Source of the DNA: Kosakonia oryziphila
GTDB taxonomy: Bacteria > Pseudomonadota > Gammaproteobacteria > Enterobacterales > Enterobacteriaceae
Direction: 5' to 3'
Assembly: GCF_900094795.1 (NCBI RefSeq)
Contig: NZ_FMBC01000050.1
Span: forward strand, 1-33,444
DNA: 33,444 bases
In this document: positions 17,090-23,867 of the stretch, piece by piece
Numbering within the stretch: the first letter of the stretch is position 1
Layout: each line of letters starts with the position of its first letter
Program-made: the position numbers and the translations under genes
The notes under the pieces: model-generated
Database searches by the model: none
What the model was told of the DNA's origin: nothing
What the model saw: only the letters and a program-made list of their open reading frames with translations

Positions 17090-17437
17090 TTAACTCACTG
17101 GAAGGGTTAACGAAAGGGATTCGCCGGTACTGGCGAGCTGGCCGGTCAGATTGACAATCATCTTGCCGTCGAACTGCCGCTCGGTTGTCACTGAGCTCAG
17201 CGTGATACGCGGTTCCCATTTCAGCAGCGCCATATAGCAGGCGGCCTGAATCTGCAGCGTCAGCGCCGGGGTTTGTGGCTGGTCGAGCATCTCAAACAGT
17301 AGCGAGCCATAATCGCGGCGCATTACCCGTGAGCCAACAGGCGTGCGCAGAATATCGCTGATGCTCTGGCGGATATGTTCGGTATCGGTCAGGCGCTGGC
17401 CGGTGGTGCGGTCAAAGCCACTGTATTGCACTGTCAT
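17090..17437 (-). CDS. W: gpW, gp25-like baseplate wedge protein
   Basis: The 115-residue protein has the gp25/lysozyme-like fold family signature: IRQSISDILRTPVGSRVMRR (about 24-43), DYGSLLFEMLDQP, then WEPRITLSSV. gp25 proteins nucleate sheath assembly on the baseplate. Its ATG overlaps the V stop by 4 bases. Confidence 0.95.
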   Translation of the reverse strand: MTVQYSGFDRTTGQRLTDTEHIRQSISDILRTPVGSRVMRRDYGSLLFEMLDQPQTPALTLQIQAACYMALLKWEPRITLSSVTTERQFDGKMIVNLTGQLASTGESLSLTLPVS

Positions 17438-18069
17438 AGAGGCGCTCCTGTGGTACCGCCGCTGTCGCCGGGGTGTTGATGGGTATGCAGTACTTTGCCG
17501 TTAGAGGACAACGAACCACCGCTGTGCGAGATATTGCCGCTCATCGTGCCGCCTTTTTGCACCTCCAGCGTGCCGGTGATGAGCTTGTTGGTACAAACTA
17601 CTTCCGGGGTATCAAGCGTGATGCGGGTGGAGGCGACAACCTTCACTTCCGGCACACTGACGGTTACGGATTGGGACGCGGTGATATCGGCGGTTTTAAT
17701 GCCGCTGACTTTCAACGCGCTGTTTTGTGGTTCGTATTCGAACACCGCGCCATCAGGGAAGGCGACATGCCAGGCGTCCGCCGAAACGGCTGGTGCCGGG
17801 TTGTCGTCAGAAAAAATGCCTGGCAGCACAAAAGCGGTGTCGAGCTCGCCGCCGACCGCCAGCAGTAAAACCTGCTCGCCGACCGAGGGTGCCCACCATG
17901 TACGTGAATGTCCGGCGCGGTGGGTTAACCACTGCAACCACTGAGTAACGATGCCGCCTGTCTGCACTCGACAACGCCCGGAAGTCAGGTCGATGTCGAC
18001 GATAATCCCGGTACGGATCATATTGCGCAGTGCGCGGGCCATTTCCTGGAGCGAGAGTTGTGTGTTCAT
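17434..18069 (-). CDS. V: gpV, tail spike (cell-puncturing) protein
   Basis: The 211-residue protein matches P2 gpV closely: MARALRNMIRTGIIVDIDL, WLQWLTHRAGHSRTWWAPS and GGELDTAFVLPGIFSDDNPAP form the OB domain. A beta-helix and the apex HTHQHPGDSGG follow, with the iron-binding HxH near residue 195. ATG 18069 is chosen because it matches the P2 N-terminus; the frame is open further upstream but crosses a terminator-like hairpin. There is no strong ribosome site upstream. Confidence 0.95.
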   Translation of the reverse strand: MNTQLSLQEMARALRNMIRTGIIVDIDLTSGRCRVQTGGIVTQWLQWLTHRAGHSRTWWAPSVGEQVLLLAVGGELDTAFVLPGIFSDDNPAPAVSADAWHVAFPDGAVFEYEPQNSALKVSGIKTADITASQSVTVSVPEVKVVASTRITLDTPEVVCTNKLITGTLEVQKGGTMSGNISHSGGSLSSNGKVLHTHQHPGDSGGTTGAPL

Positions 18070-18079
18070 AGCGGAAATG

Positions 18080-18134
18080 ATGCTATGCGGCCCCGTCTTT
18101 GAAAAACGGACAAGGCTGTCCGGTTTTTGGCACA
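18080..18134 (-). promoter_or_regulatory. Candidate Ogr-dependent promoter before V
   Basis: TGT (18117-18119), 12 bases and ACA (18132-18134) exactly match the P2 Ogr consensus as I recall it, centred at 18125. TAGCAT at 18080-18085 is a possible -10 box 43 bases from that centre. Transcription would then start at about 18072, within a few bases of the V ATG, giving an almost leaderless message. Six fixed bases will recur by chance several times in 33 kb. Confidence 0.4.
18102..18128 (-). terminator. Terminator hairpin between R and V
   Basis: CGGACA-aggc-TGTCCG is flanked by A-run and T-run on both sides, so it could terminate in either direction; on the minus strand it ends the X-to-R lysis operon. 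Its 3' arm shares bases with the Ogr site candidate. Confidence 0.65.
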
Positions 18135-18156
18135 ACGCGGGGCGCATTTTCGGGCA

Positions 18157-18624
18157 TTATGAAACCCAGCGGCTCACCAGTTCACCGTTGATATAGAGTT
18201 CAACCGGGCGGGTAACCAGTGCTGGCGGCAACGGCTCCGGTAGCGTCTCAGCGTGCAGCGCGCCATCGACTTCCGTTACTTTGGTACGCTCGGTCAGTTG
18301 CAGGATAATCGTCAGATCCTGCGTGCCGTCGCTGTTGGTCGTCAGTGACCAGCTAAAGCAGCCGCGCTGTCCCGCTTCGACGGTGAGAATGTCCGGCTGG
18401 TTGTCACGCAGCCAGGCCATGACTGGCACAAAAATCGTATCGATATCGCCGGAAAAAGCGCTGATGGCGACGTTGAGGTTGAACTGTTTTTCAAACGACA
18501 GCGAAGGGGCAAACGTGGCGATATTGCTGCCTTTGTCCACCCACAGCCGCAGCGTATCGGGGTTGTTGTGCAGCGCCGGGACAGCATCAGTCAGGGCGTT
18601 GCGCAGCGTGTTGGGTTTTAGCAT
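18157..18624 (-). CDS. R: gpR, tail completion protein
   Basis: The 155-residue protein matches P2 gpR from MLKPNTLRNALTDAVPAL to the end, ELYINGELVSRW. In P2, R and S together finish the tail for head joining. Here R is followed directly by a terminator and V, and S is absent. The R start overlaps the end of lysC by 38 bases, as in P2. Confidence 0.94.
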   Translation of the reverse strand: MLKPNTLRNALTDAVPALHNNPDTLRLWVDKGSNIATFAPSLSFEKQFNLNVAISAFSGDIDTIFVPVMAWLRDNQPDILTVEAGQRGCFSWSLTTNSDGTQDLTIILQLTERTKVTEVDGALHAETLPEPLPPALVTRPVELYINGELVSRWVS

Positions 18625-18877
18625 TTATCTCATCCTGGCAGTGTTTAACAGTTTCAACTTGCAGTGCACAATTCTCCAGTGCGCGCTCAAGCTGACGGAT
18701 ATCGGCGCTTAAATCGCCGTTAGTTTGCGGATCGCTGCCCGGCATCGGACACAGGCTGACCTGCGGACAACGGTTGTAAACAGTGACCGGCAGAGGGGCA
18801 GGCGGGGCGCTGGTGCACCCGGCGCACAGCATCAGGCAACTGAGTGTTATACCAGCGGCGAAAGGCATCATTTTCAT
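18587..18877 (-). CDS. lysC: LysC, outer-membrane spanin lipoprotein (Rz1-like)
   Basis: The 96-residue frame starts MKMMPFAAGITLSCLMLCAGC, a lipoprotein signal whose lipobox Cys is residue 21, followed by a Pro-rich stretch (TSAPPAPLPVTVY). Rz1-type lipoproteins pair with the inner-membrane spanin to fuse membranes at the end of lysis. ATG 18877 has AAGG 7 bases upstream and lies inside lysB in another frame, the usual nested spanin layout (158-base overlap). Confidence 0.88.
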   Translation of the reverse strand: MKMMPFAAGITLSCLMLCAGCTSAPPAPLPVTVYNRCPQVSLCPMPGSDPQTNGDLSADIRQLERALENCALQVETVKHCQDEINAKTQHAAQRPD

Positions 18878-19145
18878 GGAGTAACCTTGTGATGGTTTGT
18901 TCGCGCCGCATGGCCTGTTCGCTGGCGGCATTAAGTTGCTGACGCAGCGCCACCTGCGCTTGCTCGTTATTGGCCGCCAGCTCATCAGCGGCGGCGTTCT
19001 GCGCTTTTAATTGCGCGATGGTATTGTTTTGCTCGTGCGTAAGCTGGGTGGATTGCGAAAGCGCACTGCGCAGCGCATGGTTTTGCTGCACCAGCCATAT
19101 TGCGCCCAGCACAGTGAGCAGCAGGGCAATCAGTCGGGCTGTCAT
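18720..19145 (-). CDS. lysB: LysB, inner-membrane spanin (Rz-like)
   Basis: The 141-residue protein begins MTARLIALLLTVLGAIWLVQ, a single N-terminal membrane anchor, followed by a long coiled coil rich in Gln/Ala (about 20-110), the form of an Rz-type periplasmic spanin. ATG overlaps the endolysin stop as ATGA. The C-terminal part doubles as lysC in the other frame. Confidence 0.87.
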   Translation of the reverse strand: MTARLIALLLTVLGAIWLVQQNHALRSALSQSTQLTHEQNNTIAQLKAQNAAADELAANNEQAQVALRQQLNAASEQAMRREQTITRLLHENDAFRRWYNTQLPDAVRRVHQRPACPSAGHCLQPLSAGQPVSDAGQRSAN

Positions 19146-19651
19146 TTCACCCCCTTCAGGCACCAGGCGCGCTCGCGCTCGCGGCGGTTTTCCAGACCGC
19201 GATTGCGATCGCCGTTGATAAACACCCAGCGCGGCAGCTGATCGCAGGCCGGTTGCCACTGTTTGTGGTTGATAAACCACATCAGCGTCGAACGGCAGGC
19301 GGCAGTGGTACCGACGTTAAAGGCGAAACTGACCACCGCGTCATAGACCTGTGATGGCATGGCAACTGGCGCACAGGCTGCCAGCCGTCGCTCAACATGC
19401 AGTACATCGGCAACCAGATTCACCGCCGCCTCTTTTTCGCTGATATCCCGTGTTGGCGCGACGCCAGCGGTGTGGCCAATGCCGGATGTCCAGACGCCGG
19501 CGCTGCACTGGTACGGCCGCAGACGACAGCCTTCCAGATCGGCAATCAGCGCCAGCCCCTGCTGCGAGGTATGCAGTAAACGAAAATCCGGTACCAGCAC
19601 CGCCAGTGCCAGCACGACCACGGCGCTACAACGCTTAACGGGTAAATCCAT
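19142..19651 (-). CDS. GH24 endolysin with SAR signal anchor (K position)
   Basis: The 169-residue protein is a T4/P21-type lysozyme. Catalytic Glu lies in LIADLEGCRLRPYQC (about residue 40), and the triad continues in SAGVWTSGIGHT. A weakly hydrophobic N-terminal segment (about 9-24, AVVVLALAVLVP) looks like a signal-arrest-release anchor, which exports the enzyme in inactive form until the membrane is depolarised. P2 gpK is a different enzyme type, so this is a cassette variant like those in other P2 relatives. The gene overlaps the holin by 17 bases. Confidence 0.9.
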   Translation of the reverse strand: MDLPVKRCSAVVVLALAVLVPDFRLLHTSQQGLALIADLEGCRLRPYQCSAGVWTSGIGHTAGVAPTRDISEKEAAVNLVADVLHVERRLAACAPVAMPSQVYDAVVSFAFNVGTTAACRSTLMWFINHKQWQPACDQLPRWVFINGDRNRGLENRRERERAWCLKGVK

Positions 19652-19856
19652 TCATCACCTCCTGGCTCATGGCGCAGGATTTCAGGAACAGATAGCTTTT
19701 GCGGCGGTAATACCAGTTCACGGCGACGGTGACGGCAACGCCCAGCGCGCCGAACCAGGCTGCGAAATCCTGCGGTGTCATCGCACCGAAAAAGGTCAGC
19801 GCGACGCTTATCCAGTACGCCAGCGACGAGGTGACTTTTTCGATAGTCAGGCCCAT
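19635..19856 (-). CDS. Small class II holin (Y position; pinholin-like)
   Basis: The 73-residue protein has two membrane segments (about 9-26 and 32-50) joined by a short turn, FGAMTPQDFAAWFG, and a basic tail YYRRKSY. This topology and the Trp-containing turn resemble the P21 S holin. A pinholin next to a SAR endolysin is the expected pairing because SAR enzymes need only membrane depolarisation. It overlaps the X stop by 10 bases. Confidence 0.82.
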   Translation of the reverse strand: MGLTIEKVTSSLAYWISVALTFFGAMTPQDFAAWFGALGVAVTVAVNWYYRRKSYLFLKSCAMSQEVMNGFTR

Positions 19857-20050
19857 AGATTCACCGTTTCTGTCTGCGTCGGTGCCTGCGTTTCTGGCAG
19901 ATTGACCGGAGTACCGTAAGGCAAAATCACGCCCAGATCGGCAAGGCCAGGATTGGCCGCCAGCACCGTTTCAACCACACCCTGGGTGTAGCCGTAATAG
20001 CGCAGGCAAAGGAGATCGAGCGTATCGCCCTGTTGTGTGATTACATTCAT
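19847..20050 (-). CDS. X: gpX, tail protein with LysM-like fold
   Basis: The 67-residue protein matches P2 gpX: GDTLDLLCLRYYGYTQGVVE, LAANPGLADLGVILPYG and the C-terminal ETVNLWA. gpX-type proteins join the spike/hub complex. In P2 the capsid-completion gene L lies directly upstream; here there is none, so X is the first late gene after the deletion. Confidence 0.94.
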   Translation of the reverse strand: MNVITQQGDTLDLLCLRYYGYTQGVVETVLAANPGLADLGVILPYGTPVNLPETQAPTQTETVNLWA

Positions 20051-20097
20051 CGTTTTCGCGTCTCTTACCGTCAGGAAGGATTTTTCCCACCATTAAG

Positions 20098-20156
20098 TCT
20101 CCAGACCGGAGCAGGCGGACGCTATCTGTCGCCGCTGGCTGTACGCTGGCACAACA
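20098..20156 (-). promoter_or_regulatory. Candidate late promoter upstream of X at the deletion junction
   Basis: On the minus strand TGT (20156-20154), 11 bases and ACA (20142-20140) are one base short of the Ogr spacing. About 47 bases downstream is CTGGAGACTTA, which resembles CTGGAGAATAG at the F promoter candidate. Transcription would start near 20093, leaving about 43 bases before X. If real, it keeps the X-to-R operon under Ogr control although the P2 operon promoter region before O has been lost or moved. Confidence 0.35.
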
Positions 20157-20248
20157 GGGCGAAAGTAGTGTAAAGCTGGAAGGGGCGGCCTGAAACGGTG
20201 CAGGTATGATCTGGCGCGCAGGCCGCCGTAAGCGGCGCGGTCTGGCCG

Positions 20249-20434
20249 CTATTCTACATGGTAAAAGATGTCTCTTTCCTGCGCGGTCGCGCTTTCGCTT
20301 TCTGCCATGTCGGCAATCAGCCACAGCGCCATTTCCAGCTCTTCCTTTTTGCAATGGTGGAGCAGCGATAACTCGGCAATAAACCTTACGCACGCCCATT
20401 TCCGCTGAGCGCGTTCATTCCGTTCAGACACCAT
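20249..20434 (-). CDS. Small SOS-box-controlled early protein, function unknown
   Basis: The 61-residue protein (MVSERNERAQRKWACVRFI..., ending RDIFYHVE) looks like a compact helical protein with no recognised domain. It starts at 20434 after GAGGGG; an ATG 12 bases upstream is an alternative. A perfect LexA box lies 20 bases upstream. In phage 186, a LexA-controlled unit ending in the antirepressor tum lies beyond gene A, and this gene has the corresponding place and control. It shows no obvious similarity to Tum as far as I can recall, so the antirepressor role is only a hypothesis. Confidence 0.7.
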   Translation of the reverse strand: MVSERNERAQRKWACVRFIAELSLLHHCKKEELEMALWLIADMAESESATAQERDIFYHVE

Positions 20435-20454
20435 GAATCCCCTCATGAGTTCTT

Positions 20455-20474
20455 TACTGTATGTTTATACAGTA
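20455..20474 (-). promoter_or_regulatory. LexA (SOS) box
   Basis: TACTGTATGTTTATACAGTA is a full match to the CTG-N10-CAG operator with consensus flanking TA bases. It lies between the end of gene A and the small gene at 20249-20434, both on the minus strand, and no terminator is obvious before X. DNA damage should therefore derepress the small gene and possibly add read-through into the lysis operon. Confidence 0.9.
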
Positions 20475-20505
20475 TCATAGACCGTTTATTATTGGGAAGC
20501 GGAAA

Positions 20506-22479
20506 TTATTTCACCGCATCACTATGTTGCTGAAAAAGCAAACCATTATTCTGCTTCGCCCACGCTTTTGGCGTGGGTTTCTCTATCCATACCGGGTTAT
20601 CGGGCGGTGGATCGCTACAGCGGCTGGTGGGCCAGCGCGTACAGTTATTGACAGAACTCCAAGAGGACGCAGACGCGCCCTGAAGGTCAACCTCCGTTCG
20701 CTTCGGCACAATTTTCCATTTTTTCAGCCGCGTCAGCACCGGCGAACCGGCACCGACCTGCGTGTCATACACCCCGCGAATACGTAACGTGGTTTCGCCG
20801 TACTGGTTAAATTCTTCATCTGCCGCATACAGCGTGCGCACCTGCAAATCATCGCGACGGACAAACGGCCCGCCCTGCGCATTGACGTAACCTGCCCAGT
20901 CCCCGGCATCGGCAGCATCGTGTACCAGTGCGAATTCCACGCTTAAGCCGCGTGCTGTTTCGCCATCGGCCATTTTTCTCAGCTCGCGATACACCGTGAC
21001 CGGCGCGCCGCCAACAAACTGAAACTGACGGATACGCCAGCGCGCCGCCCAGGCAGAAACTGCGCAGGCCGTCTCCTGCAACGGTGCGCCGCTCTCGTTA
21101 TCGTGCTCGCCTTCCAGCGCGTAACCGTCGATATTCTTGGCGATATACTTCGCCACATAACCGGTGGCGCTGCCTTTTTGCGCATCGATCGCCTCGGCGT
21201 GAAAGCGAGCGCGCTTCGCCTTATCGCTGCGCAGCTCGTGGTGGTCCTCTTCGCGGGCATAGTCGCCCAGAATTTCTCGCACGTGGCTGACATCCTGCGA
21301 CTGCATAAACAGCAGAAGATGCCAGTGCGGCGTGCCATCGTGATGCGGTTCAGCCACGCGAATGCCGAATATGCGCAGACCGTTACGATGCAAGCTGGCG
21401 CGGATCCGCGCCCACAGCCGGGTGAAATAACCCTGTGTTTGCGCCGGGCTGGCACCGTTCCACTTATGATTGCGGTAACCGGCGCGGGTGGTGGCGTGCC
21501 AGGCTGACGGTGCGGTCAGGGTATAAAACTCGCCGACATAACCCAGCGACTGACAAATCGTTTCAAAGCCGCGAATGCGCGTCATCATTTCGCAGCGGCG
21601 AATCGCCGGGTTGGCGACCGAGCCGTCATGCTTATCGATCAGGCTGATGCGGTTCCCTTCCTCATCTTCCAGCTCCATGCTGTTGAGGAACTCGCGGTTA
21701 CGGCGTTTCTGCTCGCGCCAGGTGCTGATGCAATCGTCGCTGGCATAGGGCCGTTTTTTCTTGCTGACGTTACCCAGCGCAATTTGTAAATGTTCGCGCC
21801 ACTGGGCGGCGATACGACGCAGATGACCGCGCCACCAGACTTCGCTAAACAGGCGGATCACCGCCGGGGCAATCTCATCAGCGCAGGCGACTTTACGGGT
21901 GACACGCTGCCAGTGCGGCGGTGTGACGTTAAATTGCAGCGCAATCATTCCGGCGTGCAGATACCAGCGGTGCAGGGTTTTTAGCTCTGCCGCTTCTGCG
22001 GTGTCGATATTTGCCAGTTCGCCGCGAATAAAATACGCGATGTCGGTCGCCAGGCGGTCAACTGCGCTTTTCGCCAGATCCGGCAGTTGGTTGTAGCGGG
22101 CCAGCAGCGTCATCAGACGGCTCGCCAGATCCTGCTGGATGGCGGTATCAAAATGACCATTGAACACGGCTCTGGAGAGGCGCGGGCTAAGCGGTTTGTG
22201 TTGGTAGCGCTGCGCCACCGCGTTTAGCCGTGGGATGGCGCGGTGAAAGAAGTGGCAGAGAAAGGCGTTGGCCCGCACCGTACCTTGCGCCTGTTCCAGC
22301 GCATCGATATGGCGGGTGAGCGGAAAGCGGATGCACTCCGGTTGCAGCGCCAGGGCGTGGCGCGCCTGCTGCACCGCCGCAAAATTCTGGTTGCGGCGGT
22401 GCAGTTCCGCGTGGGTGAGATACGGGCTGGCGATCGCTGAGCGCGGCGCATTCCATGGATAAGCCCACGAGACCGTCAA
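20506..22479 (-). CDS. A: gpA, HUH rolling-circle replication initiator
   Basis: The 657-residue protein (P2: 761) is a Phage_GPA endonuclease that nicks the phage origin. The HUH motif PHWHLLLFM places the metal-binding His pair at residues 385 and 387. The paired catalytic tyrosines are Y441 and Y445 in GYVAKYIAKNIDGY, the same spacing as P2 A. All these residues are intact, so the element may still excise and replicate even without packaging genes. It starts directly after the zinc-finger gene; the stop is 31 bases from the LexA box. Confidence 0.94.
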   Translation of the reverse strand: MTVSWAYPWNAPRSAIASPYLTHAELHRRNQNFAAVQQARHALALQPECIRFPLTRHIDALEQAQGTVRANAFLCHFFHRAIPRLNAVAQRYQHKPLSPRLSRAVFNGHFDTAIQQDLASRLMTLLARYNQLPDLAKSAVDRLATDIAYFIRGELANIDTAEAAELKTLHRWYLHAGMIALQFNVTPPHWQRVTRKVACADEIAPAVIRLFSEVWWRGHLRRIAAQWREHLQIALGNVSKKKRPYASDDCISTWREQKRRNREFLNSMELEDEEGNRISLIDKHDGSVANPAIRRCEMMTRIRGFETICQSLGYVGEFYTLTAPSAWHATTRAGYRNHKWNGASPAQTQGYFTRLWARIRASLHRNGLRIFGIRVAEPHHDGTPHWHLLLFMQSQDVSHVREILGDYAREEDHHELRSDKAKRARFHAEAIDAQKGSATGYVAKYIAKNIDGYALEGEHDNESGAPLQETACAVSAWAARWRIRQFQFVGGAPVTVYRELRKMADGETARGLSVEFALVHDAADAGDWAGYVNAQGGPFVRRDDLQVRTLYAADEEFNQYGETTLRIRGVYDTQVGAGSPVLTRLKKWKIVPKRTEVDLQGASASSWSSVNNCTRWPTSRCSDPPPDNPVWIEKPTPKAWAKQNNGLLFQQHSDAVK

Positions 22480-22701
22480 TTAGCGCCTCCGGTAATGTTT
22501 ATCTTTCAGTTCAGCGAGTTGCTGGCAACTGACGCAGCAGGTCACGCCGGGCAACGCCATTCGCCGGGCCTCGGGAATCGGAGCGTCACAGCATTCGCAG
22601 GTGAGGCGTGAGGGCAACAGCAGGCGGTTACGCGCCTGGCGGATATAGCGCTCGCGATCGTCCAGCTCTCGTTGCTGAACGAGATCCATTTCATCGGCCA
22701 T
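22480..22701 (-). CDS. TraR/DksA-type zinc finger protein
   Basis: The 73-residue protein has a helical N-terminus and a four-Cys zinc finger, CECCDAPIPEARRMALPG, followed by CCVSCQQ. This is the phage orf82-like TraR/DksA family, which can act on RNA polymerase via its secondary channel. It begins MADEMD, keeping Asp residues near the tip of the helical hairpin as in active TraR-like proteins. It abuts A without a gap. Confidence 0.88.
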   Translation of the reverse strand: MADEMDLVQQRELDDRERYIRQARNRLLLPSRLTCECCDAPIPEARRMALPGVTCCVSCQQLAELKDKHYRRR

Positions 22702-22928
22702 CAGTGCAGCTCCTGTGCCTGGTTATCGATATGGCTCGCTTCCTGGCGCAGTAGCTCGGCGGCATCGCACCACTCAAGACGCTGGGTAGCGATCAGCGCT
22801 GCCAGCGCGTCCAGCCGCCCGGAAATAATCCCGGCGCAGCGCAGACGTTCGTTGTTGCGGGCTTCTGCCAGTAGCAGCGCGATCTCTTCATGGCTGCGTC
22901 CTGGATGGGGGGGGATATTTTTACGCAT
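22701..22928 (-). CDS. Small P2-like early protein (DUF2732-like)
   Basis: The 75-residue protein starts MRKNIPPHPGRSHEEIALLL at 22928 after GGAG (8 bases). It is helical and has the pattern LLAEARNNERLRCAGIISGR typical of small early proteins of P2 relatives annotated DUF2732. Function is unknown. It overlaps the next gene by one base. Confidence 0.75.
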   Translation of the reverse strand: MRKNIPPHPGRSHEEIALLLAEARNNERLRCAGIISGRLDALAALIATQRLEWCDAAELLRQEASHIDNQAQELH

Positions 22929-22997
22929 GGTATTTCTCCTGAAATTCGGGCAAAGGGAGGCCCGACGGGTTGACGTCATAGGTATGAAAAAAAGGGG

Positions 22998-23336
22998 TTA
23001 CAGCGGCATGGTTAGCCGTTTCGGAAACAGGCTTACTACCGCACGGAAATGGTTCATGGCGGCAATCAACGCGCGCTTCTCCTCGAGCGTCAGTGCATCC
23101 GGATGAAGCGCCTGACGCGCCGCTGGCACTCTGGCGAGAAAGAAGATCGCTGCCAGCGCCCGGCTGTTCTCTTCAAAATGTTCATCCCGCTTATCACGTA
23201 GCTCGTCGATAAAGCGAGCCACTTCGCGCCAGCTATCACCCCAGAAGCGGCCGCGGATCTCCGCGATATGGTTCAGCCCGCTCAGGCGTTCTCCGGCGTT
23301 GAGTGGAAGCATTGCGGTGGGGGAAGTGATCGCCAT
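22998..23336 (-). CDS. P2-like early protein (DUF5347-like)
   Basis: The 112-residue protein starts MAITSPTAMLPLNAGERLSG at 23336, 5 bases after GGAGG. Features are GRFWGDSWREVARFIDELRD and an Ala-rich helical middle (ALAAIFFLARVPAARQAL). I recall such proteins in P2-like early regions under DUF5347; the role is unknown. It follows the Cox-like gene by 38 bases. Confidence 0.72.
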   Translation of the reverse strand: MAITSPTAMLPLNAGERLSGLNHIAEIRGRFWGDSWREVARFIDELRDKRDEHFEENSRALAAIFFLARVPAARQALHPDALTLEEKRALIAAMNHFRAVVSLFPKRLTMPL

Positions 23337-23374
23337 ATTACCTCCTGCTTGCTGTTGAGTTTGCAAAAGCAAAT

Positions 23375-23752
23375 TCAGCTAAACGAGGTGCCGGAACGAC
23401 GGTCGAGATAACGACAGTCGATCGCCTGCTGGGTTAATTTGTCGCGCCAGGCCTGCACGTTGATCAGTGTGCGGCTGCGTTTACTGGCGTTTTCCGCGCT
23501 CGAATAGTCGCGGGTCGGGGCTTTCAGCAGGATGCCTTCGTCTAGCCATTGCCAGACCAGACGCTCGCTGATACCGCGCATGGCGGCAAAATCCCGCACT
23601 GTCATGGCATCGGACATCGCCGAACGGATCAGCGTTTGCAACGTCGGGAGAAGGGCGGATACCAGCTCATCCATCTGCCCGTGGGTGAAATTCCTGGATT
23701 GCATTTGAGAGCCAGATAACGGATGCGATGGCGTTGATTTTGCATCTGACAT
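23375..23752 (-). CDS. Cox/Apl-like DNA-binding regulator
   Basis: The 125-residue protein carries a winged-helix-like motif, MTVRDFAAMRGISERLVWQW (about 49-68), followed by LDEGILLKAP and RSRTLINVQAWRDKL. This is the layout of P2 Cox and 186 Apl, which repress the lysogenic promoter and direct excision. It is the first leftward early gene, divergent from the repressor. AGGAGA lies 9 bases upstream of the ATG. Confidence 0.78.
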   Translation of the reverse strand: MSDAKSTPSHPLSGSQMQSRNFTHGQMDELVSALLPTLQTLIRSAMSDAMTVRDFAAMRGISERLVWQWLDEGILLKAPTRDYSSAENASKRSRTLINVQAWRDKLTQQAIDCRYLDRRSGTSFS

Positions 23753-23762
23753 ATCGCATTAT
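23734..23762 (+). promoter_or_regulatory. Candidate promoter for the repressor-integrase operon
   Basis: TTGATT (23734-23739), a 17-base spacer and CATTAT (23757-23762) point rightward, with a start near 23769. This is about 100 bases before the repressor and lies face to face with the leftward early promoter, the arrangement of 186 pL and pR. Confidence 0.5.
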
Positions 23763-23788
23763 CTCCTGTTGTTTGAAATGTACTGCAC

Positions 23789-23816
23789 TGCTGTGCATTT
23801 TGGTCGATGCACAGCA
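23789..23816. promoter_or_regulatory. Operator-like inverted repeat (10-bp arms)
   Basis: TGCTGTGCAT and ATGCACAGCA are perfect inverted arms around the 8-base spacer TTTGGTCG. The repeat covers the expected start of leftward transcription, between the two face-to-face promoters. It is a probable binding site for the CI or Cox-like protein. Confidence 0.7.
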
Positions 23817-23844
23817 ATATAAATCGCAAATGCGATTGTGTAAA
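23816..23844 (-). promoter_or_regulatory. Leftward early promoter with embedded operator
   Basis: On the minus strand TTTACA (23844-23839), exactly 17 bases and TATATT (23821-23816) form a near-consensus sigma70 promoter for the Cox-to-A early operon. The spacer is itself a perfect inverted repeat, AATCGC-aaat-GCGATT (23822-23837), so repressor bound there would block the polymerase. Confidence 0.75.
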
Positions 23845-23867
23845 TCGCTTTTTTTATGTTGGTGAAC

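Noticed and set aside
19971..20399. 142-codon minus-strand frame across the deletion junction
   Set aside because: It overlaps X and the small SOS gene in another frame, and its sequence is Arg/Pro-rich with no family resemblance; not taken as a gene L remnant.
20051..20508. P2-type cos site
   Set aside because: I looked for the P2 cos core (GGCGAGGCGGGG) in both orientations around the junction and did not find it; GCGAGGCGG at about 25370 is coding sequence of int.
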